DNA of 64,000 nucleotides. Origin: Marinococcus luteus_A. Lineage in GTDB: Bacteria > Bacillota > Bacilli > Bacillales > Marinococcaceae. The DNA lies in NCBI RefSeq assembly GCF_034497705.1, contig NZ_JAXRUV010000001.1, positions 124,001-188,000 of the forward strand, read 5' to 3'. The position numbers and the translations under genes were made by a program. Shown here one piece after another: positions 52,395 through 61,203 of the stretch. Each line of letters starts with the position of its first letter. The stretch's first letter is position 1. The notes under the pieces are model-generated. The model was not told the origin of the DNA, ran no database searches, and worked only from the letters and a program-made list of their open reading frames with translations.

Positions 52395-52684
52395 CCTCCA
52401 ACCAGAACTGGACCACGAAAAAAGCAGTGGCACTTAATTATAAGCAGGGCACCTCACAGGCGCCGGCCGTCAAAGCTAAGGGGCGGGGATGGACCGCGGA
52501 ACGAATTATTGAAGCGGCCGCTGAGCAGGACGTGCCGGTGCATAAAGATGCCGGGCTTGTACATATGCTTCATGAGCTTGAATGGAATGAAGAAATTCCG
52601 GAAGAGCTGTATGAAGTGGTGGCGGAAATCTTCGCCTTTATCTACCGGATGGATAAAAAAACGGCCGGTAAAAATGAAAACTAA
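52391..52684 (+). CDS. ylqH: FlhB C-terminal-domain homologue (YlqH)
   Basis: The 97 residues correspond to the cytoplasmic, self-cleaved C-terminal fragment of FlhB/EscU-type secretion switch proteins. AVALNYKQGTSQAPAVKAKG, AERIIEAAAEQDVPVHKDAG, and EEIPEELYEVVAEIFAFIYR match it. The membrane domain is missing and TTKK stands where the NPTH cleavage site would be, so the protein is made as a ready-separated fragment. It overlaps ylqG by four bases. Function is unknown; a link to flagellar export is plausible but unproven. Confidence 0.88.
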   Translation: MTSNQNWTTKKAVALNYKQGTSQAPAVKAKGRGWTAERIIEAAAEQDVPVHKDAGLVHMLHELEWNEEIPEELYEVVAEIFAFIYRMDKKTAGKNEN

Positions 52685-52713
52685 ACCGCGCAGCAGAAAC
52701 TTTCACGGAAATG

Positions 52714-52742
52714 TTGAATTTTTTTCTAAATTTCTATACGAT
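52714..52742 (+). promoter_or_regulatory. Sigma-A promoter of sucCD
   Basis: TTGAAT and TACGAT are separated by 17 T/A-rich bases. The start of transcription would be near 52749. The leader then contains an imperfect hairpin at 52760-52787 (GAGCGAGGCC with GGCTTTCGTTC). Confidence 0.7.
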
Positions 52743-52862
52743 AAAGGATGTGTGGGAGAGAGCGAGGCCATTTAGAGGCTTTCGTTCTGCCCAGATTCGA
52801 TTTTGTAATCACTTACACAGTCGATAGAAGGATTCGTATTGTAACGGTGAGGGGGAAAAAGC

Positions 52863-54023
52863 ATGAATATTCATGAGTACCAGGGAAAAGAGCTCCTTCG
52901 TAAATACGGAGTGGCAGTCCCTAACGGAAAAGTTGCATTTACGGTAGATGAAGCAGAAGCAGCTGCAAAAGAACTGGGTTCTGACGTAACAGTGGTAAAA
53001 GCCCAGATCCACGCAGGTGGAAGAGGGAAAGCCGGCGGGGTGAAGCTCGCTAAAAACCTCGATGACGTCCGCAAATATGCTGACGAAATCCTCGGCAAAA
53101 CACTGGTTACCCACCAGACCGGCCCGGAAGGTAAAGAAGTGAAACGTCTTTACATCGAAGAGGGAAGCGACATTAAGAAGGAATACTACTTAGGTGTTGT
53201 GCTCGACCGTGTATCGTCCCGCATTGTGATGATGGGCTCTGAAGAAGGCGGAACAGAAATCGAAGAAGTAGCTGAAGAAAATCCGGAAAAAATCTTCCGT
53301 GAATATATTGATCCAGCTATCGGTATGCAGCCTTATCAGGCCCGTCGCATGGCATTTAACATGAATATCCCGACAGACCTTCTGAAAGAAGCAGTGAAGT
53401 TTATGCTTGGCCTGTCCAAGGTGTTTATCGACAACGACTGCTCTATCGCAGAAATTAACCCGCTCGTAACGACCGGGGACGGGAAAGTAATGGCCCTTGA
53501 TGCGAAATTCAATTTCGATTCAAACGCACTTTACCGTCAAAAAGAAATACTTGATTACCGTGACCTTGATGAAGAGGATCCAAAGGAGATCGAAGCTTCC
53601 AAATATGACTTAAGCTACATTGCCCTCGACGGCAATATCGGCTGCATGGTCAATGGTGCCGGTCTTGCGATGGCTACGATGGATATCATTAAGCACTACA
53701 GCGGTGATCCGGCGAACTTCCTGGATGTTGGCGGCGGTGCGACGGCTGAAAAAGTAACGGAAGCATTTAAAATTATCCTTGAAGATGATGCTGTTAAAGG
53801 CATTTACGTTAACATCTTCGGTGGAATCATGAAGTGCGACGTCATCGCTGACGGGGTAGTGGAAGCTACGAAGCAGACTGGACTGGAGATTCCGCTTGTT
53901 GTACGTTTGGAAGGCACGAACGTAGAAAAAGGCAAAGAAATTCTGGAAAAATCCGGATTGAATATTACAGCAGCGGACTCTATGGCAGACGGTGCGCAAA
54001 AAATTGTTTCGTTAGTTCAATAG
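52863..54023 (+). CDS. sucC: Succinyl-CoA synthetase beta subunit
   Basis: ADP-forming succinate-CoA ligase subunit of the citric acid cycle. The 386 residues begin MNIHEYQGKELLRKYGVAVP and form an ATP-grasp domain (KAQIHAGGRGKAGGVKLA near 44, NPLVTTGDG near 200). A CoA-ligase domain follows (NGAGLAMATMD, FGGIMKCDVIADG). GAGGGGG precedes the ATG. It is followed after 21 bases by sucD. Confidence 0.97.
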   Translation: MNIHEYQGKELLRKYGVAVPNGKVAFTVDEAEAAAKELGSDVTVVKAQIHAGGRGKAGGVKLAKNLDDVRKYADEILGKTLVTHQTGPEGKEVKRLYIEEGSDIKKEYYLGVVLDRVSSRIVMMGSEEGGTEIEEVAEENPEKIFREYIDPAIGMQPYQARRMAFNMNIPTDLLKEAVKFMLGLSKVFIDNDCSIAEINPLVTTGDGKVMALDAKFNFDSNALYRQKEILDYRDLDEEDPKEIEASKYDLSYIALDGNIGCMVNGAGLAMATMDIIKHYSGDPANFLDVGGGATAEKVTEAFKIILEDDAVKGIYVNIFGGIMKCDVIADGVVEATKQTGLEIPLVVRLEGTNVEKGKEILEKSGLNITAADSMADGAQKIVSLVQ

Positions 54024-54044
54024 AAAGGCAGGGACCATCGACCT

Positions 54045-54959
54045 ATGAGCATTTATATTAATCAGGATACAAAAGTAGTTGTTCAGGGAATTACAGGATC
54101 TACCGGCCTCTTTCACACTCAGCAGGCGTTAGAGTACGGTACGAAAATCGTCGGCGGCGTGACGCCGGGTAAAGGCGGCACGGAAGTTGAAGGTGTGCCG
54201 GTTTTCAACACGCTTGATGACGCAGTGGAAGCAACCGGTGCTACCGTGTCGGTTATTTACGTTCCGCCTGCTTTTGCAGCGGACGCGATCATAGAAGCAG
54301 TGGACGCAGACCTTGATCTTGCCATCTGCATAACTGAAGGCATCCCGGTTCTTGATATGATTAAAGTGAAACGTTTTATGGAAGGCAAGCGCACCCGCCT
54401 TGTCGGTCCAAACTGCCCGGGCGTTATTACACCGGACGAGTGCAAAATCGGCATTATGCCGGGCTACATTCATAAAAAAGGACACGTAGGTGTTGTTTCC
54501 CGTTCGGGTACCCTGACGTACGAAGCGGTAGACCAGCTTACGAAAGCAGGCATCGGCCAGTCGACAGCTGTCGGTATTGGCGGCGACCCGGTAAACGGTA
54601 CCAGCTTTACCGACGTGCTGCAGGCCTTTAATGACGATCCGGACACAGAAGCCGTGATCATGATTGGTGAAATCGGCGGCACAGCTGAGGAAGAAGCAGC
54701 TGAATGGGTCAAGCAGAATATGACCAAGCCAGTAGTCGGCTTCATCGGCGGTGCGACAGCCCCTCCAGGAAAACGGATGGGCCACGCCGGCGCGATTATT
54801 TCCGGCGGTAAAGGCACCGCAGAGGAAAAAATCAAAACGTTAAACGAAAGCGGCGTGCAGGTAGCAGCGACACCGGCAGAAATCGGTGATACGATGATCA
54901 ACGTTCTGAAAGAACGCGGTCTGCACGAAAAATGCCTCACCCACGAACCACAAGTATAA
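54045..54959 (+). CDS. sucD: Succinyl-CoA synthetase alpha subunit
   Basis: CoA-binding subunit that carries the phosphohistidine intermediate. The 304 residues begin MSIYINQDTKVVVQGITGST, with GPNCPGVITP near 124 and the active His247 in GHAGAIISGG. Length is typical. Pairs with sucC; a terminator follows. Confidence 0.97.
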   Translation: MSIYINQDTKVVVQGITGSTGLFHTQQALEYGTKIVGGVTPGKGGTEVEGVPVFNTLDDAVEATGATVSVIYVPPAFAADAIIEAVDADLDLAICITEGIPVLDMIKVKRFMEGKRTRLVGPNCPGVITPDECKIGIMPGYIHKKGHVGVVSRSGTLTYEAVDQLTKAGIGQSTAVGIGGDPVNGTSFTDVLQAFNDDPDTEAVIMIGEIGGTAEEEAAEWVKQNMTKPVVGFIGGATAPPGKRMGHAGAIISGGKGTAEEKIKTLNESGVQVAATPAEIGDTMINVLKERGLHEKCLTHEPQV

Positions 54960-54968
54960 AATAACCGC

Positions 54969-55010
54969 CCTCCGCTGCCTCTTTCGGGCAGGCGGAGGTT
55001 TTCTTTTTCT
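54969..55010 (+). terminator. Terminator after sucD
   Basis: CCTCCGCTGCC pairs with GGCAGGCGGAGG with one bulged G, followed by a T-rich tract. Confidence 0.85.
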
Positions 55011-55061
55011 CTCCTGTGTTTCCCCCTAAAACCATTAACCCCCTTGAAAGGACTATCCCTC

Positions 55062-55937
55062 ATGCAAAATCTCTCCTTTAATGAACGACTTCTGGCTGTC
55101 CACGAATTTCCCTATTTTCAATGGAAGCACGTAACAGAGCTGCTGCGCCGCGACCGTGATTTACTTTTCCCCTTTACGCACCCTCATCTTCTGCCTGTAA
55201 ACAGCGCCCATTTGACTGCCTGGCGAAAATATATGTCCCAGCTTGCCATGCAGCGGAGGCTCGCGTGGTACCGGGAGCAGGGCATCGGATGGATTACATA
55301 TTTTGACGAACGCTATCCGTTGTCTTTAAAGTCAATATACGATGCGCCGTGGGTGCTTTACACGAAAGGGAACACAGAGCTGCTTCAAGAAGGCCCCCGG
55401 CTGGCGGTAGTCGGCTCCCGGAGCATGACTTCGTACGGCAGAGCAGCTGTGGAAGCATTTCTTTCGCACGGGCAGGTGCAGATTGTCAGCGGACTGGCAA
55501 GAGGCGTCGACGGCCACGCCCACCGGCAGGCATTAACAATGGGAGCCCCGGCTATTGCGGTGCTCGGCTCCGGGTTTGGTTGTATTTATCCGAGGGAGCA
55601 TCTCGCTCTGGCAAAAAATATTGCTGCCGAGGGGATGCTTTTGAGCGAATATCCTCCGGACAGATCTCCAAAAAAGTGGCACTTTCCGGCCAGAAACCGT
55701 ATTATCAGCGGCCTGTCCGATAAAATATTTGTGGTGGAAGCGGACGTAAACAGCGGATCCCTCATTACAGCATCCCTTGCGCTTGAACAGGGCAGGGAGG
55801 TCTGCGCACTGCCGGGGCCCGTGTTTTCCAGGCAGAGTGCGGGGACGAACCAGCTGATTTATGACGGTGCTCTCCCGGTCCTCAAGCCGGAGGATTTAAG
55901 CATATCCGGCAGCCGGACCACGTCTCATAACAGCTGA
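55062..55937 (+). CDS. dprA: DNA-processing protein DprA (Smf)
   Basis: Loads RecA onto incoming single-stranded DNA during transformation. The 291 residues have an N-terminal helical domain and the Rossmann-like core with VVGSRSMTSYGR (near 115), SGLARGVDGHAHRQAL (near 145), VLGSGFGCIYPREH (near 170) and AGTNQLI (near 265). GAAAGGAC lies about nine bases before the ATG at 55062. No C-terminal winged-helix extension. Its presence alone does not prove competence. Confidence 0.95.
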   Translation: MQNLSFNERLLAVHEFPYFQWKHVTELLRRDRDLLFPFTHPHLLPVNSAHLTAWRKYMSQLAMQRRLAWYREQGIGWITYFDERYPLSLKSIYDAPWVLYTKGNTELLQEGPRLAVVGSRSMTSYGRAAVEAFLSHGQVQIVSGLARGVDGHAHRQALTMGAPAIAVLGSGFGCIYPREHLALAKNIAAEGMLLSEYPPDRSPKKWHFPARNRIISGLSDKIFVVEADVNSGSLITASLALEQGREVCALPGPVFSRQSAGTNQLIYDGALPVLKPEDLSISGSRTTSHNS

Positions 55938-55947
55938 CGGAATTGAA

Positions 55948-55978
55948 ACGGAATTTTAAATTTTCCGTATGTTATGCT
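55948..55978 (+). promoter_or_regulatory. Palindrome and upstream promoter candidate for topA
   Basis: ACGGAA and TTCCGT (55948-55968) flank an A/T-only core and end at an extended -10 element TATGT-TATGCT. The arrangement looks like an operator in the -35 region. No regulator is assigned. Confidence 0.4.
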
Positions 55979-56065
55979 AGACACGTCCAGTAAACTGTGA
56001 AAGAATAATTGTGATTTCAAGCACAAAACGCACTGAAACGAGCAAGATTATAAAAGCATCACTAT

Positions 56066-56094
56066 TTGACAGAGTAATTTATTCGAGTTAATAA
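56066..56094 (+). promoter_or_regulatory. Promoter of topA
   Basis: A perfect TTGACA and TAATAA are separated by 17 bases, about 37 bases before the topA start. Confidence 0.65.
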
Positions 56095-56130
56095 TGGTAA
56101 TATTTCATTGAGACAAAGGGGAGAAGAGGA

Positions 56131-58206
56131 ATGGCCGACTATTTAGTCATCGTGGAATCTCCCGCAAAAGCAAAAACAATCGAAAAGTATTTAGGGAAAA
56201 AATATGCGGTGAAAGCTTCAATGGGGCACGTAAGAGATCTGCCGAAAAGCCAAATGGGAGTCGACACTGAAAACAATTATGACCCGAAATATATAACGAT
56301 ACGCGGGAAAGGTCCAGTTTTAAAAGAATTAAAAACGGCTGCAAAAAAAGCGAAAAAAGTATATCTCGCAGCCGACCCTGACAGAGAGGGTGAAGCCATT
56401 GCCTGGCACCTGGCGCACAGCTTAAACATTGATGAAGATTCGGAATGCCGTGTTGTTTTTAACGAAATTACAAAAACGGCGGTGAAGGATGCGTTTAAGC
56501 ACCCCCGATCCATCAATATGGATCTGGTGGACGCCCAGCAGGCCCGCCGGATACTTGACCGGCTCGTCGGCTACAACATCAGTCCATTACTATGGAAGAA
56601 AGTGAAAAAGGGACTGAGCGCCGGCCGGGTGCAGTCGATTGCTGTGAAGATGATTATTGACCGGGAAAAAGAAATTAAGGCGTTTATTCCGGAAGAATAC
56701 TGGAGTATTAATGGAACGTTCTCGGACGGGGATGCGGAATTTGAGGCGAAATTTCACGGCACAGCGAAAGAAAAGCAGGCGCTTGCCTCCCGGGAAGACG
56801 TTGACGGCGTGCTTCAAAAGATGAAAGGCGATCAGTTTGAAGTAACAAAGGTTACGAGAAAAGAACGTAAACGTAATCCGGTGCAGCCGTTCACGACCTC
56901 GTCCCTGCAGCAGGAGGCAGCGAGAAAGCTGAATTTCCGTGCGAAAAAGACGATGATGGTGGCCCAACAGCTGTATGAAGGTATTGACCTGGGTAAACCG
57001 GCTGGCACTGTCGGTTTAATCACCTATATGCGGACAGACTCCACCAGGGTTTCCCAAACCGCCAAGGAAGAAGCCCGGACGTTTATTACGGAAAAGTACG
57101 GCGAAGAATACATCCGCCATGGCGAGCGAAAGAATACTAAAAGCAGCAACAGTCAGGATGCCCACGAGGCGATCCGGCCGACATCGATCATGTATGAACC
57201 AAAACAGGTGAAAAGCTCGCTTTCAAGAGACCAGTACCGGCTGTACAAGCTCATCTGGGAACGTCTGGTGGCTAGTGAAATGGCTCCGGCTGTTATGGAC
57301 ACCATGTCGGTGGACCTTGATAATGAAGGCGTGCTGTTCCGGGCGACCGGGTCCAAAGTGAAATTCCCCGGCTTTATGAAGGTGTACGTGGAAGGCCAGG
57401 ATGACGGAAAAAAAGAAGAGGATAAAATGCTTCCGGATCTTCAGGAGGGCCAGATGGTCACCCGGACGGATATGGAAGAAAATCAGCATTTCACCCAGCC
57501 GCCGCCGCGTTACACAGAAGCCCGGCTCGTTCGCACGATGGAGGAAATGGGCATCGGCCGGCCGTCAACGTATGCCCCGACGCTCGACACTGTGCAGCGC
57601 CGGAACTACGTAGCGCTTGAAGAAAAGCGTTTCGTGCCGACTGAACTCGGTGAAATTGTCATGGATCTGGTTGTGGAATTTTTCCCGGAAATTCTCGATG
57701 TGGAATTTACCGCAAAGATGGAAAACGATCTTGACTACATTGAAGAAGGAAAACAAAATTGGATCGAGATTATCGATGAATTTTACCAGGGATTTGAGCC
57801 AAGGCTGAAAAAAGCCGAGGAAGAAATGGAAGAAGTCGAAATTAAAGATGAGCCGGCAGGCGAAGACTGCGAGCAGTGCGGACATCCGATGGTATATAAA
57901 ATGGGCCGTTACGGAAAGTTTATGGCCTGCTCCAATTTCCCGGAATGCCGTAATACGAAAGCGATTGTCAAAGATATTGGCGTGAAATGCCCGAAATGTA
58001 AAGAGGGAAATGTCGTTGAACGCCGAAGTAAGAAAAAGCGGATCTTTTACGGCTGCGACCGGTACCCGGACTGCGAATTTGTTTCCTGGGATAAACCGAT
58101 TGCCCGCCCGTGTCCGAAATGTGAAAATATGCTTGTAGAGAAAAAGACGAAAAAAGGCGTACACGTCCAGTGCTCTGAATGTGATTATAAGGAAGAACCA
58201 AATTAA
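56131..58206 (+). CDS. topA: DNA topoisomerase I (type IA)
   Basis: Relaxes negative supercoils by a single-strand passage mechanism. The 691 residues have the Toprim domain (MADYLVIVESPAKAKTIEKY with catalytic Glu, and AADPDREGEAIAWH near 79). The active Tyr299 is in GLITYMRTDST. C-terminal zinc-ribbon modules follow (CEQCG...CSNFPEC, CPKCKEG...CDRYPDC, CPKCENM...CSEC). Full length. GGGGAGAAGAGG precedes the ATG. The downstream genes trmFO to codY follow in the same orientation. Confidence 0.97.
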   Translation: MADYLVIVESPAKAKTIEKYLGKKYAVKASMGHVRDLPKSQMGVDTENNYDPKYITIRGKGPVLKELKTAAKKAKKVYLAADPDREGEAIAWHLAHSLNIDEDSECRVVFNEITKTAVKDAFKHPRSINMDLVDAQQARRILDRLVGYNISPLLWKKVKKGLSAGRVQSIAVKMIIDREKEIKAFIPEEYWSINGTFSDGDAEFEAKFHGTAKEKQALASREDVDGVLQKMKGDQFEVTKVTRKERKRNPVQPFTTSSLQQEAARKLNFRAKKTMMVAQQLYEGIDLGKPAGTVGLITYMRTDSTRVSQTAKEEARTFITEKYGEEYIRHGERKNTKSSNSQDAHEAIRPTSIMYEPKQVKSSLSRDQYRLYKLIWERLVASEMAPAVMDTMSVDLDNEGVLFRATGSKVKFPGFMKVYVEGQDDGKKEEDKMLPDLQEGQMVTRTDMEENQHFTQPPPRYTEARLVRTMEEMGIGRPSTYAPTLDTVQRRNYVALEEKRFVPTELGEIVMDLVVEFFPEILDVEFTAKMENDLDYIEEGKQNWIEIIDEFYQGFEPRLKKAEEEMEEVEIKDEPAGEDCEQCGHPMVYKMGRYGKFMACSNFPECRNTKAIVKDIGVKCPKCKEGNVVERRSKKKRIFYGCDRYPDCEFVSWDKPIARPCPKCENMLVEKKTKKGVHVQCSECDYKEEPN

Positions 58207-58220
58207 AAATGACTGGTTAC

Positions 58221-58263
58221 AGCGCAGGTCTGACTGCTTCCGAAAGGAATAGTTGCCTGCGCT
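58221..58263 (+). other. Hairpin between topA and trmFO
   Basis: AGCGCAGG and CCTGCGCT form a perfect 8-bp stem, with an inner CTTCC-GAAA-GGAA stem-loop. Only TTT follows, so it is at best a weak terminator and may instead adjust read-through into trmFO. Confidence 0.6.
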
Positions 58264-58288
58264 TTCAAAAGGGAAAGGAGTTTTTATC

Positions 58289-59602
58289 ATGAAAAGTACA
58301 CCTGTTCACATCGTCGGTGCAGGGCTTGCCGGAAGCGAAGCGGCATGGCAGCTTGCAAAACAGGGCGTGCCGGTCAGGCTTCACGAAATGCGTCCGAACA
58401 AACAGACGGCCGCCCATCATACCGATAAATTTGCGGAGCTGGTCTGCAGTAATTCCCTTCGGGCCAACAACCTTACAAATGCCGTCGGCGTATTAAAGGA
58501 AGAAATGAGGAATCTCGACAGCGTGATTATCGAGGCGGCAGACGCGGCGTCGGTACCTGCAGGCGGCGCTCTTGCCGTAGACCGGCATGAATTTGCCGCG
58601 AAGGTCACGGAAAAAGTAAAAAATCACCCGCTCGTGGAAGTGGTATCGGAGGAAGTGACCCACATACCGGATGAACCGGCAATTATTGCCACAGGTCCGC
58701 TGACCACTGAGTCGCTCTCTGAGGATATTTTTAACCTGACCGGCGAAGAGCATTTGTACTTTTACGATGCAGCGGCACCGATTGTGGAAACAGACAGCAT
58801 CGATATGGACAAAGCGTATGTAAAATCCCGGTACGATAAAGGGGAAGCAGCGTACATCAACTGTCCGATGACAGAAGAGGAATTTGACCGCTTCTACGAT
58901 GCACTGGTGGAAGCAGAAGTTGTTCCGCTGCGTGAATTTGAGAAAAACATCTTTTTTGAAGGCTGTATGCCGGTCGAGGAAATTGCCCGCAGAGGCAAAA
59001 AGACCCTGCTGTTTGGCCCGATGAAGCCGGTCGGCCTGGAGCACCCGGAAACAGGGGAGCGCCCGCACGCCGTCGTGCAGCTGCGCCAGGACAACCAGGA
59101 AGGGACGCTCTTTAACATTGTCGGCTTCCAGACGCATCTCAAATGGGGACCGCAAAAGGAAGTAATCCGCTTAATCCCCGGGCTTGAAAATGCCGACATC
59201 GTCCGCTACGGCGTGATGCACCGGAATACATTTTTGAATTCCCCGAACTTCCTGAATCCGACCTATCAGACGAAAGCCCGCAGCGATTTGTTCTTCGCCG
59301 GACAGATTACCGGGGTGGAAGGCTACGTGGAATCAGCTGCTTCCGGGCTGGTCGCCGGATGGAATGCGGCTAAACAATATTTGCAGGAAGAAACGGACAC
59401 CTTCCCGAAGGAAACGGTGATCGGGGCCATGAGTCACTATATTACGACGGCCGGCGCCAAAAACTTTCAGCCGATGAACGCCAACTTCGGCCTGCTGCCC
59501 GCCCCGGAGCAGAAAATCAAAAACAAGCGGGAACGCAATGAATACTACGCAGAACGGGCTCTGGATGCCATTCAGAATTTTAAGAAAAAAGTCCAAATAT
59601 GA
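58289..59602 (+). CDS. trmFO: Methylenetetrahydrofolate-tRNA-(uracil-54-C5)-methyltransferase
   Basis: FAD- and folate-dependent enzyme (formerly Gid) that makes ribothymidine at position 54 of tRNA. The 437 residues have the N-terminal FAD motif GAGLAGSEAAWQLA (8-21), LHEMRP, CSNSLRAN near 51-58 and the late AGQITGVEGYVESAASG. AAAGGAG lies eight bases before the ATG at 58289. Confidence 0.96.
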   Translation: MKSTPVHIVGAGLAGSEAAWQLAKQGVPVRLHEMRPNKQTAAHHTDKFAELVCSNSLRANNLTNAVGVLKEEMRNLDSVIIEAADAASVPAGGALAVDRHEFAAKVTEKVKNHPLVEVVSEEVTHIPDEPAIIATGPLTTESLSEDIFNLTGEEHLYFYDAAAPIVETDSIDMDKAYVKSRYDKGEAAYINCPMTEEEFDRFYDALVEAEVVPLREFEKNIFFEGCMPVEEIARRGKKTLLFGPMKPVGLEHPETGERPHAVVQLRQDNQEGTLFNIVGFQTHLKWGPQKEVIRLIPGLENADIVRYGVMHRNTFLNSPNFLNPTYQTKARSDLFFAGQITGVEGYVESAASGLVAGWNAAKQYLQEETDTFPKETVIGAMSHYITTAGAKNFQPMNANFGLLPAPEQKIKNKRERNEYYAERALDAIQNFKKKVQI

Positions 59603-59706
59603 TTGCTAGGCTGCAGGGTTTATGATACGATTTACTAGCTTTTGTCTTCATAAGACGGCAACAGAACCGCAGAAGGAAGACGAAAGCGCAAAGGAGCAAA
59701 AAGCTG

Positions 59707-60624
59707 ATGAACCCGCTATTAACCTGGAGGGAAGAATTTTTCCGCTATCTGGAGCTTGAAAAAAACATTTCCTCTTATACGAAAACAGCTTACGAACAGG
59801 ACTTGATTGAATTTGAAGCGTTTATGCAGCAGGAGGGCTGGAAGTACGTGGAGGAGGTTGATCCAACGCTCGTCCGCCTCTACTACAGCAGCATGTACGA
59901 CCGCTCGTATGCAAGGGCGACAGTAGCGCGGAAAATCTCCGCGCTGCGTGCGTATTTCCGCTATCTGCAGCGTGAAGAATATATTGAACAAAATCCGTTC
60001 ATCGGTGCGAGCCATCCGAAAAAAGAGCGGCCGCTTCCCCACTTTTTATATGAAGAAGAGATTGAATCGCTGTTTGCTTCATTTGATTTGAGCAAGCCGC
60101 TTGATATCAGGGATAAAGCCATTATGGAGCTGCTTTATGCGACAGGCATGCGCATCAGCGAATGCCAGCAGCTGCAGGCCGATGACCTCGATGACTATCT
60201 TGGCACCATTCTGGTGAAGGGAAAAGGCCGGAAGGAGAGGTACGTGCCGGTAGGAAGCTTTGCCCAGGAAGCCGTCGAGCTGTACAAAATGAACGTGCGT
60301 CCGGAGCTGGCAGCTAAAAGCAGCGCGCCGACCGGCCAGCTGTTTTTAAACGCCCGGGGCGGTCCTCTGACCGATCGCGGATTCCGCCATGTCATCAACG
60401 AACGGGTGAAAAAGGTCTCAAGCACGCTCCGTATTTCTCCTCATGATCTGAGGCATACGTTTGCGACACATCTGCTCAATCACGGGGCAGACCTGCGGGT
60501 CGTGCAGGATCTTCTCGGCCATGCCAATTTATCCACAACCCAGATTTATACTCATGTAACGAAAGAACGGCTTCAGGATGTGTATCGACATGCACATCCA
60601 AGAGCAGAAAGGAAGCGTGAATAA
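59707..60624 (+). CDS. xerC: Tyrosine recombinase XerC (CodV)
   Basis: Site-specific recombinase that resolves chromosome dimers at dif with a XerD partner. The 305 residues have an N-terminal SAM-like DNA-binding domain and the catalytic domain. That domain carries Arg in ATGMRISE (near 150), HDLRHTFATHLL (near 246), LLGHANLSTTQIYTHV with the His, and the nucleophile Tyr near 280. The order xerC-hslV-hslU-codY is the conserved cod operon. AAAGGAGC precedes the ATG. Confidence 0.96.
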   Translation: MNPLLTWREEFFRYLELEKNISSYTKTAYEQDLIEFEAFMQQEGWKYVEEVDPTLVRLYYSSMYDRSYARATVARKISALRAYFRYLQREEYIEQNPFIGASHPKKERPLPHFLYEEEIESLFASFDLSKPLDIRDKAIMELLYATGMRISECQQLQADDLDDYLGTILVKGKGRKERYVPVGSFAQEAVELYKMNVRPELAAKSSAPTGQLFLNARGGPLTDRGFRHVINERVKKVSSTLRISPHDLRHTFATHLLNHGADLRVVQDLLGHANLSTTQIYTHVTKERLQDVYRHAHPRAERKRE

Positions 60625-60627
60625 CTA

Positions 60628-61176
60628 ATGGAACCATCCTTTCACGCCACAACCATATACGCAGTCCATCACGACGGTAAAGGAGCGATGGCCGGTGACG
60701 GCCAGGTGACGCTCGGCCAGCAGGTGGTCATGAAGCATACGGCACGAAAAGTGAGACGGCTGTACAACGGGAAAGTTCTCGCCGGCTTTGCCGGATCGGT
60801 AGCTGACGCGTTTACACTGTTTGACTTGTTTGAAGAAAAACTCGAGCAGTGGAGCGGCAATCTGCAGCGTGCTGCCGTTGAGCTTGCCAAGGATTGGCGC
60901 AGCGATAAGACGCTGCGGCGTCTGGAAGCGATGCTCATTGTTATGGATAAATCCACCATGCTTTTGGTCGCGGGCACAGGAGAAGTAATAGAGCCTGATG
61001 ATAATATGCTTGCGATCGGCTCCGGGGGCAATTTTGCGCTCAGTGCCGGACGGGCACTCAAAAAGCATGCCACGCACCTGACCGCCCGGGAAATGGCTGA
61101 GGCTTCGCTTGAGACAGCAGCAGATATATGTGTTTTCACCAACCATGAAATCATAGTTGAAGATTTGGAATCTTAA
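60628..61176 (+). CDS. hslV: HslV (ClpQ/CodW) protease subunit
   Basis: Proteasome-like peptidase that works with the HslU ATPase. The 182 residues contain GDGQVTLGQQVVMK, KVRRLYNGKVLAGFAGSVADAFTLF and AIGSGGNFA, all typical. The N-terminus is MEPSFHATTIYAV, so the usual Thr-Thr nucleophile pair is at 8-9 behind a seven-residue extension. B. subtilis CodW begins MSSFHATTI and is reported to use an N-terminal Ser; Glu at position 2 here would prevent simple Met removal. The start is the only ATG nearby and follows xerC by three bases. Confidence 0.94.
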   Translation: MEPSFHATTIYAVHHDGKGAMAGDGQVTLGQQVVMKHTARKVRRLYNGKVLAGFAGSVADAFTLFDLFEEKLEQWSGNLQRAAVELAKDWRSDKTLRRLEAMLIVMDKSTMLLVAGTGEVIEPDDNMLAIGSGGNFALSAGRALKKHATHLTAREMAEASLETAADICVFTNHEIIVEDLES

Positions 61177-61203
61177 AACATAGTCCGCTAAGGGGGCTTA
61201 TTA

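Noticed and set aside
52509..52775. Plus-strand open frame overlapping ylqH
   Set aside because: It is basic, low-complexity, without a ribosome-binding site, and is a shadow of ylqH in another frame.
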